Assembly: GCA_025677825.1 (NCBI GenBank)
Contig: JAIXMO010000025.1
Coordinates: 1-64,000 of the forward strand
DNA from: Helicostylum pulchrum
Taxonomy: Eukaryota; Mucoromycota; Mucoromycetes; Mucorales; Mucoraceae
Reading direction: 5' to 3'
Length of the DNA stretch: 64,000 bases
Shown here: in pieces, positions 11,405-24,476 of the stretch
Numbering within the stretch: the stretch's first letter is position 1
Layout of the letters: every line of letters starts with the position of its first letter
Notes under the pieces: generated by a model
What the model saw: the letters and a program-made list of their open reading frames with translations, nothing else
Told to the model about the DNA's origin: nothing
Databases searched by the model: none
Translations under genes and position numbers: made by a program

Positions 11405-12016
11405 CTATTCGTCGATCCGCTCAAAGTTTGTAAAATCTGGTACAGACTTCTTCACAATCGAATCCCGCATCGAGGCATCCTCCATTTTATCTTCCCATTT
11501 AAAGCACCAACCAACTCTGCTCCAGATGCTCCGCCCACCTTGACTCCATATCTCATTTCTTCTTCGGATTTCCCTCAATCTTACCAGCCTGATCACATTT
11601 CCTACCGCTCTTGACACCTCTCCCAATTTTCAACCTCAACTCCTTCCTCTCTGAACTTTGTCACTCTCTCCAAACCTTACCTCACCACTTCCCTCAGCGC
11701 TTGCTCTCTGACGTACAACTCCAATATCTCTCTCTCTCTTATAAAAATTGTCATGTGCATCATACAATCTATCTGGACCCACCACTGGACCAATATCTTC
11801 CACGACGTTCCTTTCCACCACAACACAATTATCGCAATCGCAACCAAACTACTCAATCAACTCCTTTTCGAAGATACCGAACATATTGAAATTATAGGAA
11901 ATGTAATGTTGAACGATGTTCTTGAGAATCTTGCCGATTTACTTATGCCATTGATTGTAACTACAAACAAGTTTGTTCGTAGTAATGTTGATACTATTTT
12001 CGAATTTTATGATTAG
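11405..12016 (+). mobile_element. Degenerate LINE-type retrotransposon, reverse transcriptase C-terminus
   Basis: The plus strand carries the end of a non-LTR reverse-transcriptase ORF in shifted pieces. One frame reads KIWYRLLHNRIPHRGILHF. After a frameshift comes the zinc-knuckle-like CSRCSAHLDSISHFFFGFP, the usual C-x2-C...H...H/C pattern at the end of LINE RT proteins. Another frame continues with IQSIWTHHWTNIFHDVPF, again typical of these elements, and stops at 12014-12016. The last Cys of the CP motif is replaced (GFP). Only the 3' part of the element is present and it is certainly inactive. Confidence 0.7.
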
Positions 12017-12109
12017 TAAAATTGACTGGTTATCTCTTTGTTGGGAACAATCGCATTAAAATAAAAACCTTTTAATATTGTTGATATTGCCGAGTGATTT
12101 TATTTAGTA

Positions 12110-12660
12110 AATTTCTTCTGTTAAAAACACTAATGCTATGTTCGACCCAACCTTTACAATTATCTTTAAGAATATGAGTACTAGAGTCGCCGATATGTTG
12201 TACTAATTTTGAAGTAGAAAGACCAGGCTCTCTTTTAACTAAACCTTTTACCTAACTTCGAAAAGCATTCCTCTATTGGGTTCAAGAAAGCACTATATAC
12301 TGGTAAAAAATGAATTTTATGTTTTATTTCAAGTTTTAATTTTTTTTTTACAAGCTTAGAGATACGAATAATGGCGTTTTCCATTATGAAGTAGTGCAGT
12401 ACAGCATTGTATTGATCCAAACTTGCAATAGTTTGCTGTACAAATTGAAGAAACAATTCGGAATCTGTGCCTCCTGGAACCATTTTGGTCGTAACATCTT
12501 CAACGCCTTAAGAGGATATAGCTTCCAAAATAGTAACGTGTATTGCTCTTTTACTTTTTTTTCTGACTACAGCATCTGATCCTTTTCTTGACCAGCCTCT
12601 CCCACAAATAAAAGTAGAATTAAACCAGCTTCGTCAACAAAGATAATTGTTGACCAAGGT
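12110..12660 (-). mobile_element. Degenerate Tc1/mariner (IS630-type) transposase
   Basis: Minus-strand segments in two frames spell the DDE domain of a Tc1/mariner transposase. The first catalytic region is VDEAGFN-like, followed by GRGWSRKGSDAV. Then come MVPGGTDSELFLQFVQQT, FIMENAII where active copies have MDNA (second Asp replaced by Glu), and LPVYSAFLNPIEECFSKL, the hallmark third-carboxylate motif. A stop follows, but the frame continues with CKGWVEHSISVFN. Weaker coding traces extend upstream to about 12.9 kb. Terminal repeats were not found. The element is inactive. Confidence 0.75.
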
Positions 12661-13203
12661 ACAGTCTGCAAGCATTCGAGCATAAACAGCACAAAAATAT
12701 TTATTATCGTTCCAATCTTGATTTATTATACTTGATTGAACTTCATTTATCTCTCTGAAGGTATCGTTCAGTATTAATTTTACTCGTCGAAATCATATAT
12801 TTAAGATGGTCATCGTCAATTGTAACGTGCTTTTCGAATGGCTTTGCAGATTTCTCTTCGGGTATCTTGCAAGGGGCAATACTTATTCCTTTTTTTTAGC
12901 ACATATTTGTATTACTGTTGGCACATGATATTACTTGCACCCCAATAGCGCATGATTTATCAAATAAGCTTTTTTATTGATGCAGGTAGTTATTATTTAC
13001 ATGTATAGTAAAAAAGTAAGACGTATCGCTTTTCCAATTTCGTTTATCCACAAAAAAGAGGAGCTTACAATGGATCCAGCGAGTGTAATTCATGCGGAAA
13101 ATTTAAAAAGTTAATACACATTGAGTGAAAAGAGGGAGTTGGTAGAATTCAAGTTAATTTGGGGTCCAAACACTTCAGCATTTACAAAAAAAAACTTTTT
13201 TAT
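12661..13203. other. Decayed upstream part of the transposase and 3' flank of Med16
   Basis: Fragmentary coding traces on the minus strand (for example KPFEKHVTIDDDHLKYM at about 12.8 kb) probably belong to the N-terminal part of the same transposase relic. From about 13.0 kb onward the sequence should be the 3' flank of Med16. Confidence 0.35.
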
Positions 13204-16200
13204 TTAGTGAAATAAACCTCCACATACACAACGTCTGCCTAAACTTTGGCACCATTGTGCGGAAGAACATGGGTCATTCATATCTTTTAATGTACCGATG
13301 GATATAACTGGTTGTTTACACCTGCAGAAAAAAAAAATTAGCTTTCAAATGCAAGTATATAGAAAATATATTATAAAAAAAAAGTACCTAGCGCATTGGT
13401 TGGTTTGTACATTATCTGAAATACGTCTTTTACGAATCACGTCGTACACATACATCTCTTCCTTTTCCAAATAAATGGAAGGTTTAGCACATCTATCTTT
13501 ATAATTTTTGGATATATTTTTGATTTCTGTCAAATCAAAAGACTTGATATTTGAAGTTAGCAGTATAGACCATCTATTTTTGACTTCTAAAGGGGGGGGG
13601 GGGTAATTTAGTTTTTTTTGGGGGGGGGGGGTGTATACAGTAATTAATCACTTACCTGCTGTGTTTTGCTTTAATTCGTTCAGCGCATTCAAGAAATCAA
13701 TGGTATCTTTAATTGTAATTATTTCATCATTTAGCAGTGTGGAGGTATACCTCTGTAATAATCCTTGTGTTTCCGTAAAATGGCGTAATTGAAAGTTGTT
13801 TGTGCTTGTATATCGAATAAAATAATGCAACATTTTTAATATTTTACTTAATGTCACATTCGAATCCTTGTGTAAAAGTAACACTGCATGTACGGTTAAT
13901 TCTGAAATATCTGTAAATCCTGTATAATATTTTGAAAAGGGGGGTTGGGGTTAACCAAAACATTTTAACTCCTCTCCATAATACTACAACTTACGAGAGT
14001 TCTTGGGCCTTATCGAATTAAACAGTACATTCCATTCACGTAAAATCCAACGTACATAATCACGAGTCCAATTCGACAACGATATCAGTGACCATAAACT
14101 ATCAGCATCAAATTCCAATTTTACATTCTCATCGTCTATATTTTCTTTTTCTAACGCATCCATAATAGCTTTGTAATCTGAAGAACAACTACTAATAAAA
14201 CATTCTAAAATAACAGGCAATTGTAACGCCCTTGATAAATTGACACTTTGGATTTTCTTTTCAGGCAACCTTTGATATGTCGCCATGGCTAATCCATATG
14301 CCTTTTCTAATTTAGCTAAACTCCAATCTGGTAACTCTGGTGACCCGCATTGAATTTCGTAGGTTGTCAAGACATCTTGAATAATGTCATCTGCTTTATC
14401 CTTAAATCCATCTAGTTTACTCATACGCACCAACTCTGATATTAAATCAACAAAATCGACATCGTTTAATAAGCACAATTGTAATTTCTGTGTTAATTTT
14501 TTCACTGAAATAAATTTTTTTTTTTGAGTCTCGTATATCTTTATATATATTCATGCACACAAACTTACCATAGTCATCACTAATATCATCATTTGTAATT
14601 CTAGCTACTCCCATTTTAACAGAAGAAAACATATAAATCAAGTGGGTTTCGTTTGGTGATAATACAATATCTATAATAGGATCCACACAACCATCACTTG
14701 TTTTATGAGATTCAACTACTGTCCAATAACTAGCATCTATTGAATCAATCATATCTTCTTTATTATTGCTTTTGATGATACCAGATTCTGTAGCCGATTG
14801 CATATGAATACTTCCATCTGAAAGACCTACAATAATTTGACCTGTGCTTGTACTTTTTAAACAGGATACAAATCTACCTAAAATCATTATTCCAGACTGA
14901 TAAACAAGCGTCTAAAAAAAAAGAACTTTAATCATCCACATATACTTGTAAATAATAAATAAAGACAACTTACTGTTCTATCGTTGGTAATCATACCAAA
15001 ATCACTCGGTATCGATTGTTGTATATTCTTTAACTGCCAACTAGCCACAAATCCATTAAACTCTTTATCCACTTCATCTATAAAACAGTATTAATAAAAA
15101 AAGGGACAGAAAAGTATACCGACTACAACTAACCTCCTAAACCCAGTACAAGTTCCACAGTTGAAACACCTTTTTTAAAGATCATTTGTGTCACATTATT
15201 ATCTTTCAACAAATCTTGACCTTGAATTTTCAAACTTGTCAAGGGCTTACACTCAATTGCACCCTTTTCGGTACGTACAGGAAATTTGATTTTAATTGTA
15301 TGAATCGAAACCGATTTAGGTTGAATAGAAGCGTTGTGTGTAGCCAAATAAATAATACCGTCGTCGTGTAAAGCGATGGCCGCATGCGAAATCCTTTCCC
15401 AATCATCTAAGCCTGCTAAAGACATGCCAAAGCAACCGGCATCCGCTCTACTGATTTCTCTTCTGCCAATATTTGGCATGGGCGTAGAAAATGTCGAGAA
15501 AATAGATCCATTGCGTTGATAATGAACTGTGATTTCACCGTGTACTGAAATAGTGATAAAGCCAAGTTGACCGAAAGGATTACGAGGTCCATTTAAAGGC
15601 TGGCGTATATACTTTTGGTTCGAGTCTATGTTATACTATTATAAATTGAGAACGTTAAATATTAAATATAACAGCAAAATAAAGATGAACCTCGTTTTAC
15701 CGAACGATCAGAATTTAACCAAAGAAAGGCAGCTAAGGGTTGTTTCATATTCACTTTATAAGTTAGTTGCCAATCATTAACAGAGCTCTATTAACATGAA
15801 CATGTTAGTTTTTTTTTTAAAAAAAAAATATTTTTCCTTTCTTTACTTTGATATGCCATAACGCTAAATGTCCAGTTTCGTCAATAGACGCGATTGTATC
15901 TCCTTTTTTATTCCATTCTAAATGAGTGATAGTATAATGTTTATGGTGCTCTTCTACTAATTTAACGCACGATCTATGAAGCGAACCATCCAGGTTAAAA
16001 ATATCGCCAGTGATAGTATTAAATTGTGTTGGGTTAGGTTGAGTTGGTACAGATACGACAACACTTTGTGGTGAGATGGATAACGCTTCTGGTGCTTGTT
16101 TATATGTTAAGGCAGAGAAATGATAGCTTGGTGGATATCGAGAAGCTTTATCTGACGTGGGTCTTTTATTAGATAGTCTTGCCTTCTTTCTTTTTAATAG

Positions 16201-16209
16201 TTCAACCAT
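13204..16209 (-). CDS. med16: Mediator complex subunit 16 (Med16/Sin4)
   Basis: Med16 is a tail-module subunit of Mediator, linking activators to RNA polymerase II in the nucleus. Nine exons give 829 aa. The N-terminal half is WD-repeat-like (for example ITHLEWNKKGDTIASIDE, GHLALWHIK, IVGLSDGSIHMQS). The middle has the family-like NPFGQLGFITISVHGEITVH. The helical C-terminal half ends with a cysteine-rich tail, CSSAQWCQSLGRRCVCGGLF, as in other Med16 proteins. The start at 16209 was chosen over an upstream in-frame ATG at 16272 because the extra residues are a poly-Phe stretch encoded by a CT-rich leader. Intron 7 carries two poly-C tracts on the sense strand. The Sir2 gene ends only 86 bp upstream. 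Confidence 0.88.
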
Positions 16210-16295
16210 GGCGAAATGTAACAAAGAAGAAAAGATAAAAAGAAAGAGAAAAAAATGACACGTCACGGTCAATGTGTGATTTTTAAATGAAAATT

Positions 16296-17640
<1,345 letters not shown>

Positions 17641-18145
17641 ATTTCAAGTAGTGTAAGGAAAAGTTAAAAAAGGCAAAAAAAAAAAGAAAGAAAAAAGGGC
17701 TTTTTGAGTTTTTAGGATTTTTTAAACAAGAGGTCACAGTTTTTTTGTTTTTTCGTTTTTGTTTGTAATAAATAGTTTTTTTTTGTAGACTAGCCTTCGA
17801 GCTCAACGGCAGATGAATTAACTGCACATCAAATAGATACGACCGTCTTTTTTCTTCATTCTTATACTTAATAAAGACTATACTTCTGATTGAAAGCAAA
17901 AAGTACAAACGTCTTCAACAGCTTTTGTCATTTAAGATCGAATTAAAGAACTAACAAAATTTGCAAACTTTTGCGACCAATTTATACTGAATTGAAAAAA
18001 TGCCAAGCCATCCTTTTTTTTTTTACACTTAAAACAGTCACGTTTTCAGTTACAGAATAGACAGTCGTTTTTTTTTAAATTTTTTTTTTTTGGCAGACTG
18101 ATTTAAATACACTCAAATCAATTAAACGCTTTTTTCTTTTCCTTT
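17641..18145. promoter_or_regulatory. Divergent promoter region between Sir2 and RNase P RNA
   Basis: About 500 bp of AT-rich sequence with many poly-T and poly-A runs. It separates the minus-strand Sir2 gene from the plus-strand RNase P RNA gene. A TTTAAATAC element at about 18100, some 45 bp before the predicted RNA 5' end, could serve as a Pol III TATA-like signal. No coding region is evident. Confidence 0.4.
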
Positions 18146-18450
18146 AGAGAGGTGGCAAGCTTATGTATACGGGCAAACATACTAAAAGATTTCGTTCTTT
18201 AATTATACCCGTGGGAAGGTCTGAGGAAAACCGCTAAATATCTTTGCTGGATAACCTGTGAAAATGGGGGCAGTGCTACCAGAAATTCTATCCTCTTGGA
18301 CCGTTAGTACCTTTGAAGATATTTTTTATCTGATGGGTTGGTTCAAGTTGTTTTACTGTAATGGCCTGTGGGTGGTAATGCTATGAAGTGCAATACACGA
18401 GACTGATTTTTGTCAGTAACTCAATTCAGACTACTCTGTCTCCTCTCTTT
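18146..18450 (+). ncRNA. RNase P RNA
   Basis: This is the catalytic RNA of nuclear RNase P, which removes 5' leaders from pre-tRNAs. Universal conserved regions are readable: CR-I as GGGAAGGTCTGAGG (from 18213), closely matching the eukaryotic GGGAAGGUCUGAG, and CR-V as CAATTCAGACTACTCT (18422-18437), nearly identical to the human RNA. An AGAAATTC at 18281 fits CR-II/III, and TTGGTTCAAG near 18338 may be CR-IV. The ends AGAGAGG (18146) and CCTCTCT (18442) pair as stem P1. A run of 10 or more T directly follows, a Pol III terminator. Length is about 300 nt, as expected. It is not RNase MRP, whose CR-I reads GAAAGUCCC. The 5' end is inferred from P1. Confidence 0.88.
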
Positions 18451-18745
18451 TTTTTTAAAAACAAATGAAAATGAAAAATGTGGGATTAGTTGGTTGTTGG
18501 TTAGTTATTTAGTTGGTAATGTTAATTGGGGGTTTTATATGAAAATATATCAGAACACGGCTTTTTTTTATACAAAAGACAAAAAACTTGTTTTCTTCTA
18601 TTCCTTGGAACCGGTGGTTTGCTGAGTTACCTTTAATACATCGTCCCTCCCTACTCCCTCTTTAAAATAATTATAAATATAGTCTTTTTGAGCTCCCAAA
18701 TAATCGTTTGTTTGCTTTTTTTTTTACGACAGCAAAAAAATAAAA

Positions 18746-20111
18746 ATGAGGATAGAAGCTATTCCCGAGAAACTTATTGTAGCCTTTGTTGTTGTACTCA
18801 TCTCATACTTGCAACTTACAACTAATTTTTATGTGTTGGGTCCTGCATTTGGAGGATGGACAACCATTTTTGCTCAAAAGTTACTAGCACCAATGAATAT
18901 TTTGTTAGTTTCTCTTTACGTCAATTATTACCTTGCATGTATAACTGAACCCGGATCTACACCTGAAGGATGGGTAAAATAAAAAAATAAAGAAAAAAAA
19001 AGTTGTATTTGAATCTTACCAAAAAAAACAAAATAATTAGGAGCCACCTTACTCCATCTTGAATCCCGATGAATCAGTACCTATTCGAGTCGGTATTCTT
19101 GGCCCACGATTCTGTAAAAAATGCGACAGTTATAAACCACCACGGTCTCATCATTGCAGACACTGTGGTAAATGTGTTTTGCGTATGGATCATCATTGCC
19201 CTTGGCTTGGAAACTGTATAGGATTTGGAAACTATAGTTATTTTATTCGATTTGTTTTTTCTGTTATGGGCTGTTGTTCTTATGGTGCGTATTTGTTACT
19301 GTGGAGATTACAACGTATTTTAGATATGAGAAAGAGTCCCTGGGTAAAAAAAAAAAAAATTATAACATGTATTGGACTTTTTTTAATCCTTTTCTTTATT
19401 AGCACATGCATCAAGTTTCTACAACTGAATTAGGCGTGATAGGTTTCAATTTATGTTTAATAGCCATTGTTTTATTACTTGTTGGTGTTTTGGCTGTGTA
19501 TCATACATACTGTCTTTTAAAGGGTCAAACTACAATTGAAGGATGGGAAAGAACAAAGACAACGAGACTAGTCAATCGACGTAAAATTGACCCTGTAAAG
19601 TATATATCTTTTTAATAATTTATTATTATTAACGTCGTCTTTCATCTAGGTTGAATTTCCATTCGATATTGGGTTTTACTACAATATATGTTCTGTATTA
19701 GGGCACAACCCATTACTTTGGTGGTTCCCAAGGTCATCTCCGGGCGACGGTTTAAAATACGATGTCAAACCAGACACAGATCCTTTAGTACCTTACAGCT
19801 GGCCTCCACGAGACCCTAAAGATCTTGGACCGTCCATCATTGAGCGTATTGAACAAGAACAACACTGGGAAGGGAAAAAATTAGTGAGACGTGATTCAGA
19901 AGGCTATCTCGTAAAAGAAATTACTATGGAAGATAGAATCAGGATGTTGAATGTTGAAAGTATAGAAACTGAACAATATGATGAATTAAATCCGGATGAG
20001 TATTATTACGATTCAAATAGCGCTGAAAGTGATGTTACCGATGATGAAGGTGATCATGACGTAGACAAAACTTTCGTTTTAGAGGAAAGCGAATGGGTAG
20101 ATGAAGAATAG
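18746..20111 (+). CDS. pfa4: DHHC palmitoyltransferase, Pfa4-like
   Basis: The protein should S-palmitoylate cysteines of membrane proteins in the ER; yeast Pfa4 modifies chitin synthase Chs3. Four exons give 394 aa. Two N-terminal transmembrane segments are followed by the zinc-binding cysteine-rich domain CxxC...HCRHCGKCVLRMDHHCPW with the catalytic DHHC, then two more membrane segments. The TTxE-like motif is present (GQTTIEGWERTKT). The C-terminal tail is acidic (ESEWVDEE). The start follows an A-rich leader. The RNase P RNA terminates about 295 bp upstream on the same strand, and a TATAAATATAG lies at about 18671. Confidence 0.93.
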
Positions 20112-20829
20112 ATACCTTTAAAAAAGAAATAAAACCAGTCCTTGTAAAATAGAAAAGTATAATGGATTTTTTTTCAAAGGCTCATGTGTTACACAAATGC
20201 ATGGACCTTTTTTAATAACCAATGATTATTTTGTGCCTGATAATCTTTCTCATACTGTTTACATATACAAAACAAAAACAAAAACATCAGAGGTTGTTGT
20301 AGTTTCTTTTTCAGAATTCTATATAATGTTCCTAGCATTCTAGTGCTAAAAAAAAAAAGAAGCATCGATCGAGTTTATAAAAAAGCGATACTTACACGTA
20401 ACATTGAATACAAAATTGAATGACACACATGCTATTCACATCTAACCTTTTGTGCTCTGAAACCCCCTTTTTGACCCGTATATTATGGCTTAATTAAGGT
20501 AGCACAACAAATTCAAAGTTTGTTCACAAGAGTATGTCAGGAACACGTTATCGAGACACTCGGAAGCATTTTTTTTTAAAAAAAAATAGTTTGAAATTTT
20601 GTACGCATGTCAAAGAATAAGGGAAAAAGAAAAAAAAGTATACATGTATATAATTTATGCCTGATAATAAGAAATAAATATGAATGTATATGTGTAAATA
20701 CGAGCATGTGTTATGTAAATAGAATAACAAAAAAAAAAAAAAAAGGGGGGGGGGGGGGAGGGGAGGCAAAAAGTTTAAATAAAATGTTATAGGATAGTGT
20801 GGGGGTATAAAATATATCTGGTTGTTGAC
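20112..20829. other. Convergent intergenic region
   Basis: This holds the 3' flanks of the palmitoyltransferase (plus) and of the Vac7-like gene (minus). An A-run followed by about 14 G lies at 20730-20760, and a T8A8 palindrome near 20570. No gene is evident. Confidence 0.45.
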
Positions 20830-22738
20830 TTAGATGATAGAGCCTTCTACAGGTGATGGATCATCACATATCGATTTTTCAGGACTAGTTATACTATCTG
20901 AAATCTTTCCTGTAGCTGGATCAATACGTGACATTTTGCATACACGAACTGAATGTAGTTGAGTTAAAGTGGGAAGGTAAGGTAAGATTTGATATTTCAA
21001 GACACCTCTTACGGTTAATTCATAAGGATAACGAATTAATAAAGACCTACAGAAAAAAAAATGAATTTTAATGCGTGAAAAAAAAACTGCAAGATTATAA
21101 ATATATATTTACCATCTTTCGTTACCACTGTTATCATCTTTTGTAGAACCAGGGTTTTTTATTTGAATTTGACTGGTGGCAGTACTTGTTACAGATTCAA
21201 ATAGTTTACCGGATTGGTATATTAATGGGTCCTCCAGGTGATAAATGGTACCTAGAAACTCTGCTGGGTCAGCACCCATTGTGTTCATTGTTGAGTTACT
21301 TATGTCGTTATTTATAGACATCAATAAGGCTGTAGGTACATAATGACTCGAAGCAAATACACTGAAAGCCGTATTTGTCATTCTAATAGTCCACCAGTTG
21401 CTATTTCTAAAAAAAAGGGCACACGTTAAATATTTTTTTAATGCTTGTATGTCCAATATACTTTTTTACCTGGCTCTCACTTGTAAGTTAAATATCAATT
21501 CTTTTTGAGTTCCTAATACGTTACTGATACCGACAACTTCTACGTCAGCTAAAGGACTAGCATAAATTACTATTAATATCCATAATAAACAAAGAGAACA
21601 AAACATTCCGGTAACAATGAACATGAAAGTACGATAGGGTTTTCTTCCACTAAAAGTGTTGTATAATTAGATATGTATATCTTTAAAAGAAGAAGAAAAA
21701 AAGATCACCTACCTTTTACCAGCATTACTTCCATGACTACTTGTGCCTTTTCTTCTTCTAGGTGGTCTACTTCTTACAAGAGGTGTAAATTCTTCATCTT
21801 CACTTGGATTTGTATAATAATTAATAGATGTATGATGTTTAGTAAATGGTCTATTGAATTTCTTTTGAGCGTTGTGAGATCGCATCGAACCAGAATGAGG
21901 TATTTCTGATACAGTTGATCTTAATACGGGTCTTCTATTAGAGTATTTTTCTTTATTATAAACAGCGGCGTATTCACATCCGTCTGTGTTACTTTCTGTA
22001 CCAGTTGAAGAATAATGCCGATCATAATAATAAGGTGAAGATTCTTCATTATTATTATTGTTGTTATAAGACCAAGGTGGTATAGTATAAGAAGCAGTAT
22101 TATTAGGTTTATCTCTATAAACATAACATTCTAAATCATCAGAATCTAATATTATTTTGTTTCCCATTATCAGTTACAATGCGTGTTTTTGGTTATTAGT
22201 ACAAGTTTTTTTTTACCGTCTGCATCCATAACTGCATCACTCAAGTTTTGAGCGAAAATATCAGTTGGATTAACAAAACTTGAAGCATAGTTTTGACTGA
22301 CAGCCTTCTTTTTTTGTTGTCGTTTATTATTGTTATTTGATCTTGTTGATTCACTACCAGAGATGACACTACGAGAATCACCCTATTAGAAGAGAAAAAT
22401 ATTTGTTTGTTATTATTTTTTAAAATTCTAAATAAAATCAAATAAACCAATACGAAACTTTTTACAGTTGCTACTGGAGTGCTATGTGAACGTTTTGTTA
22501 CGGTGGAATCATGTTGAAATTGATTTTCAGGATAAACAGCATTTTCTAAAGTTAGTAAGGATGGCTTATTAAATAGCGGTCTTGTTGGCGATAAACTGCT
22601 GTTTAATAAAGTGCTTCGAGAAATACTCTTTTTTAAAGTAGGTAAACCACCTTCGTTACTTTTATTATTATAAAGGTGTAAAAGCCTTGGATTACTATCC
22701 TCTAATGTTGCATTATTACTTGATGAATGGTTATTCAT
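20830..22738 (-). CDS. Single-pass membrane protein with C-terminal LEA2-like domain (Vac7/Tag1-type)
   Basis: Six exons give 524 aa. The N-terminal 340 residues are low-complexity and hydrophilic (Ser, Asn, Arg rich) with basic clusters such as RSRPPRRRKG. One transmembrane helix follows (MFIVTGMFCSLCLLWILIVI), then a C-terminal domain starting ADVEVVGISNVLGTQ and containing FNLQVRARNSNWWTIR, the pattern of fungal LEA2-type domains seen in vacuolar proteins Vac7 and Tag1. Yeast Vac7 activates PI3P 5-kinase Fab1 at the vacuole. The family call rests on topology and this domain, so Vac7 versus Tag1 or another LEA2 protein is not settled. The start at 22738 is the ATG after a CT-rich leader. 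Confidence 0.6.
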
Positions 22739-22869
22739 TTTAAAGAAGAAGAAAAAGCAAAAAAGAAAAAAAGAGAAAAAAATAAATAAATAGATAAACA
22801 GGGACTTGTTACCCAAAAGGTCTGGGTCATTTCCAAAACGGCAAAAGGGGTTAATTATCATTATTTATT

Positions 22870-23797
22870 TTACCAGCCAAAACCTTGAGCTTGCTCTTGT
22901 TGAGTTTGTTGGTCTTCTTTAAATGCAACTAAACCAATCAAGATACCAGCAATAAAGAATATTAAACTAATAACAAACCAAAATGCGCCCCAAACTCTAC
23001 TTGACATACAAGAACCACATAACTTTGCAAATCTAGACGCATCAGATTCATTCACTTTTCTAAACACCAAATCATCCAAAATATCCCAAAGACAGTAAAG
23101 ACACGACATGACACCAACAAATAAAACAAAATACTTTAATCCAGCACCATGCGCTAACCACCAAAGAAATATCATGACTCCAATAAATAAAATTCCAATA
23201 CCTCTAGTCAACCAATTCTTTGCCCACCATAGAGTAAATAATAAGCATACACCCAAGAATATGGATGCTATCTTTGATGCCATAATGTTAAATCCACACA
23301 TCACTAATATCGCTCCAATTAAGGATGATCCCAAGTATCCAGCTGGTAAAGTAAGCATTTGAATACCGCCACGCTATTTTTTTTTAATTGTTGTTAGTTT
23401 GATTCATCAAATCAGTTAATTCTTATTTTATTTTTTTACCATTCTAGTAACACCACCTTCATCAGGATCAATTTCAATAGATTCAATTTTTGCACACGTT
23501 AGACAACCCACAAATGCATGTGAGAATTCGTGTAAACCTACAGTTAATAACTACTGAAAACATTAGTATTTCAAGCGTTTTGTATATGTGTATATATCGT
23601 ACCTTGAAGGGTGATAGCACAATTTTAGCTATTGGCATATTCCACAAGATCATAATGGCTGCTGTATATACACCAATGATGATGAGAATAATTTTTTGAT
23701 CTTCTGTTGGTGTTAATCGATTGACAGCATTTTCAGTTACAGCTTGCCGTGCAACCAAGTAATGCTCATAACTCGTAAAGTCGTCTATAGGTGCCAT
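22870..23797 (-). CDS. Peptidase M50B-like membrane metalloprotease
   Basis: Three exons give 269 aa. The zinc motif HExxH occurs as GLHEFSHAFVG at about residue 73, right after the first transmembrane segment. At least five more hydrophobic helices follow, including LWWAKNWLTRGIGILFIGV. Short size and early HExxH fit the fungal M50B-like family, distant relatives of site-2 proteases. The substrate is unknown. A second zinc-ligand motif of classic S2P (LDG/NPDG) is not obvious; DILDD near residue 200 may supply the Asp. Only 131 bp separate it from the Vac7-like gene downstream on the same strand. Confidence 0.78.
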
Positions 23798-24476
23798 ATA
23801 TAACAGGTATACGTATATATATATATATAGAAAGAGATATAAAAAAGAAGAAAATAAAAGTAAAAAGGTTATTAAAAATAGTCCAAGTAACTGTTTTTTT
23901 TCTCTTGGCTTTATTTATATATTTAGGTATTCTATATTTGGAAAGAACCAAAATATAAACATGTAAATTGACTTCAGCCCATTTCATATATATTCATAAC
24001 CCACTACAGTATATTAGGAACTCTAAGGCATGTTTCTATTACTTTTATAAATCAGCAGGCAAATATACACTTACTTAAAAAAAAAAGGAGCTAATACGCT
24101 AGTAAAATAAAGAATATGATCATTACGGTTTATATGTACATACGTGTACGTATTGTGAGCCAAGTGGCGTATTTTTATAGAACCCAAAGAATTGATTTGT
24201 ATCCTGGAAAAGCTAGCTCATTATACTTTTTTTTATAAGTAAAGTACGTATGCAGAATCGATTGATAGTCAAACATGCTTACTTAAGCTCATTGTTTATA
24301 TTTGAAACAATGTCTCCAGACTAAATACTGCTGCTCTGCGAAAAAGTGGCTGAAGGTGATCGCAAGAGTTTATCATAAGACTATTACCCTTTTTTGCATA
24401 CATGCATATACTCCTCTTTGTATGTATACACGTGTACGTATATAAAAAAATGCTTTATTACTGCGATGATTTTATT
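23798..24476. other. Intergenic between GRP94 and the M50B-like gene
   Basis: AT-rich sequence that holds the promoter of the M50B-like gene and the 3' flank of GRP94 (both minus strand). It has an (AT)n run near 23816 and ACGTGTACGTA-type motifs near 24144 and 24430. No coding region is evident. Confidence 0.4.

Noticed and set aside
13591..13635. G-runs as a possible telomeric or switch repeat
   Set aside because: They are two plain homopolymer runs inside a Med16 intron, without a repeat unit.
18146..18450. RNase MRP RNA instead of RNase P RNA
   Set aside because: CR-I reads GGAAGGTCTGAGG, the RNase P form; MRP has GAAAGUCCC-type sequence there.
18410..18625. 71-codon plus-strand ORF upstream of Pfa4
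   Set aside because: It overlaps the 3' end of the RNase P RNA and its terminator, and looks random.
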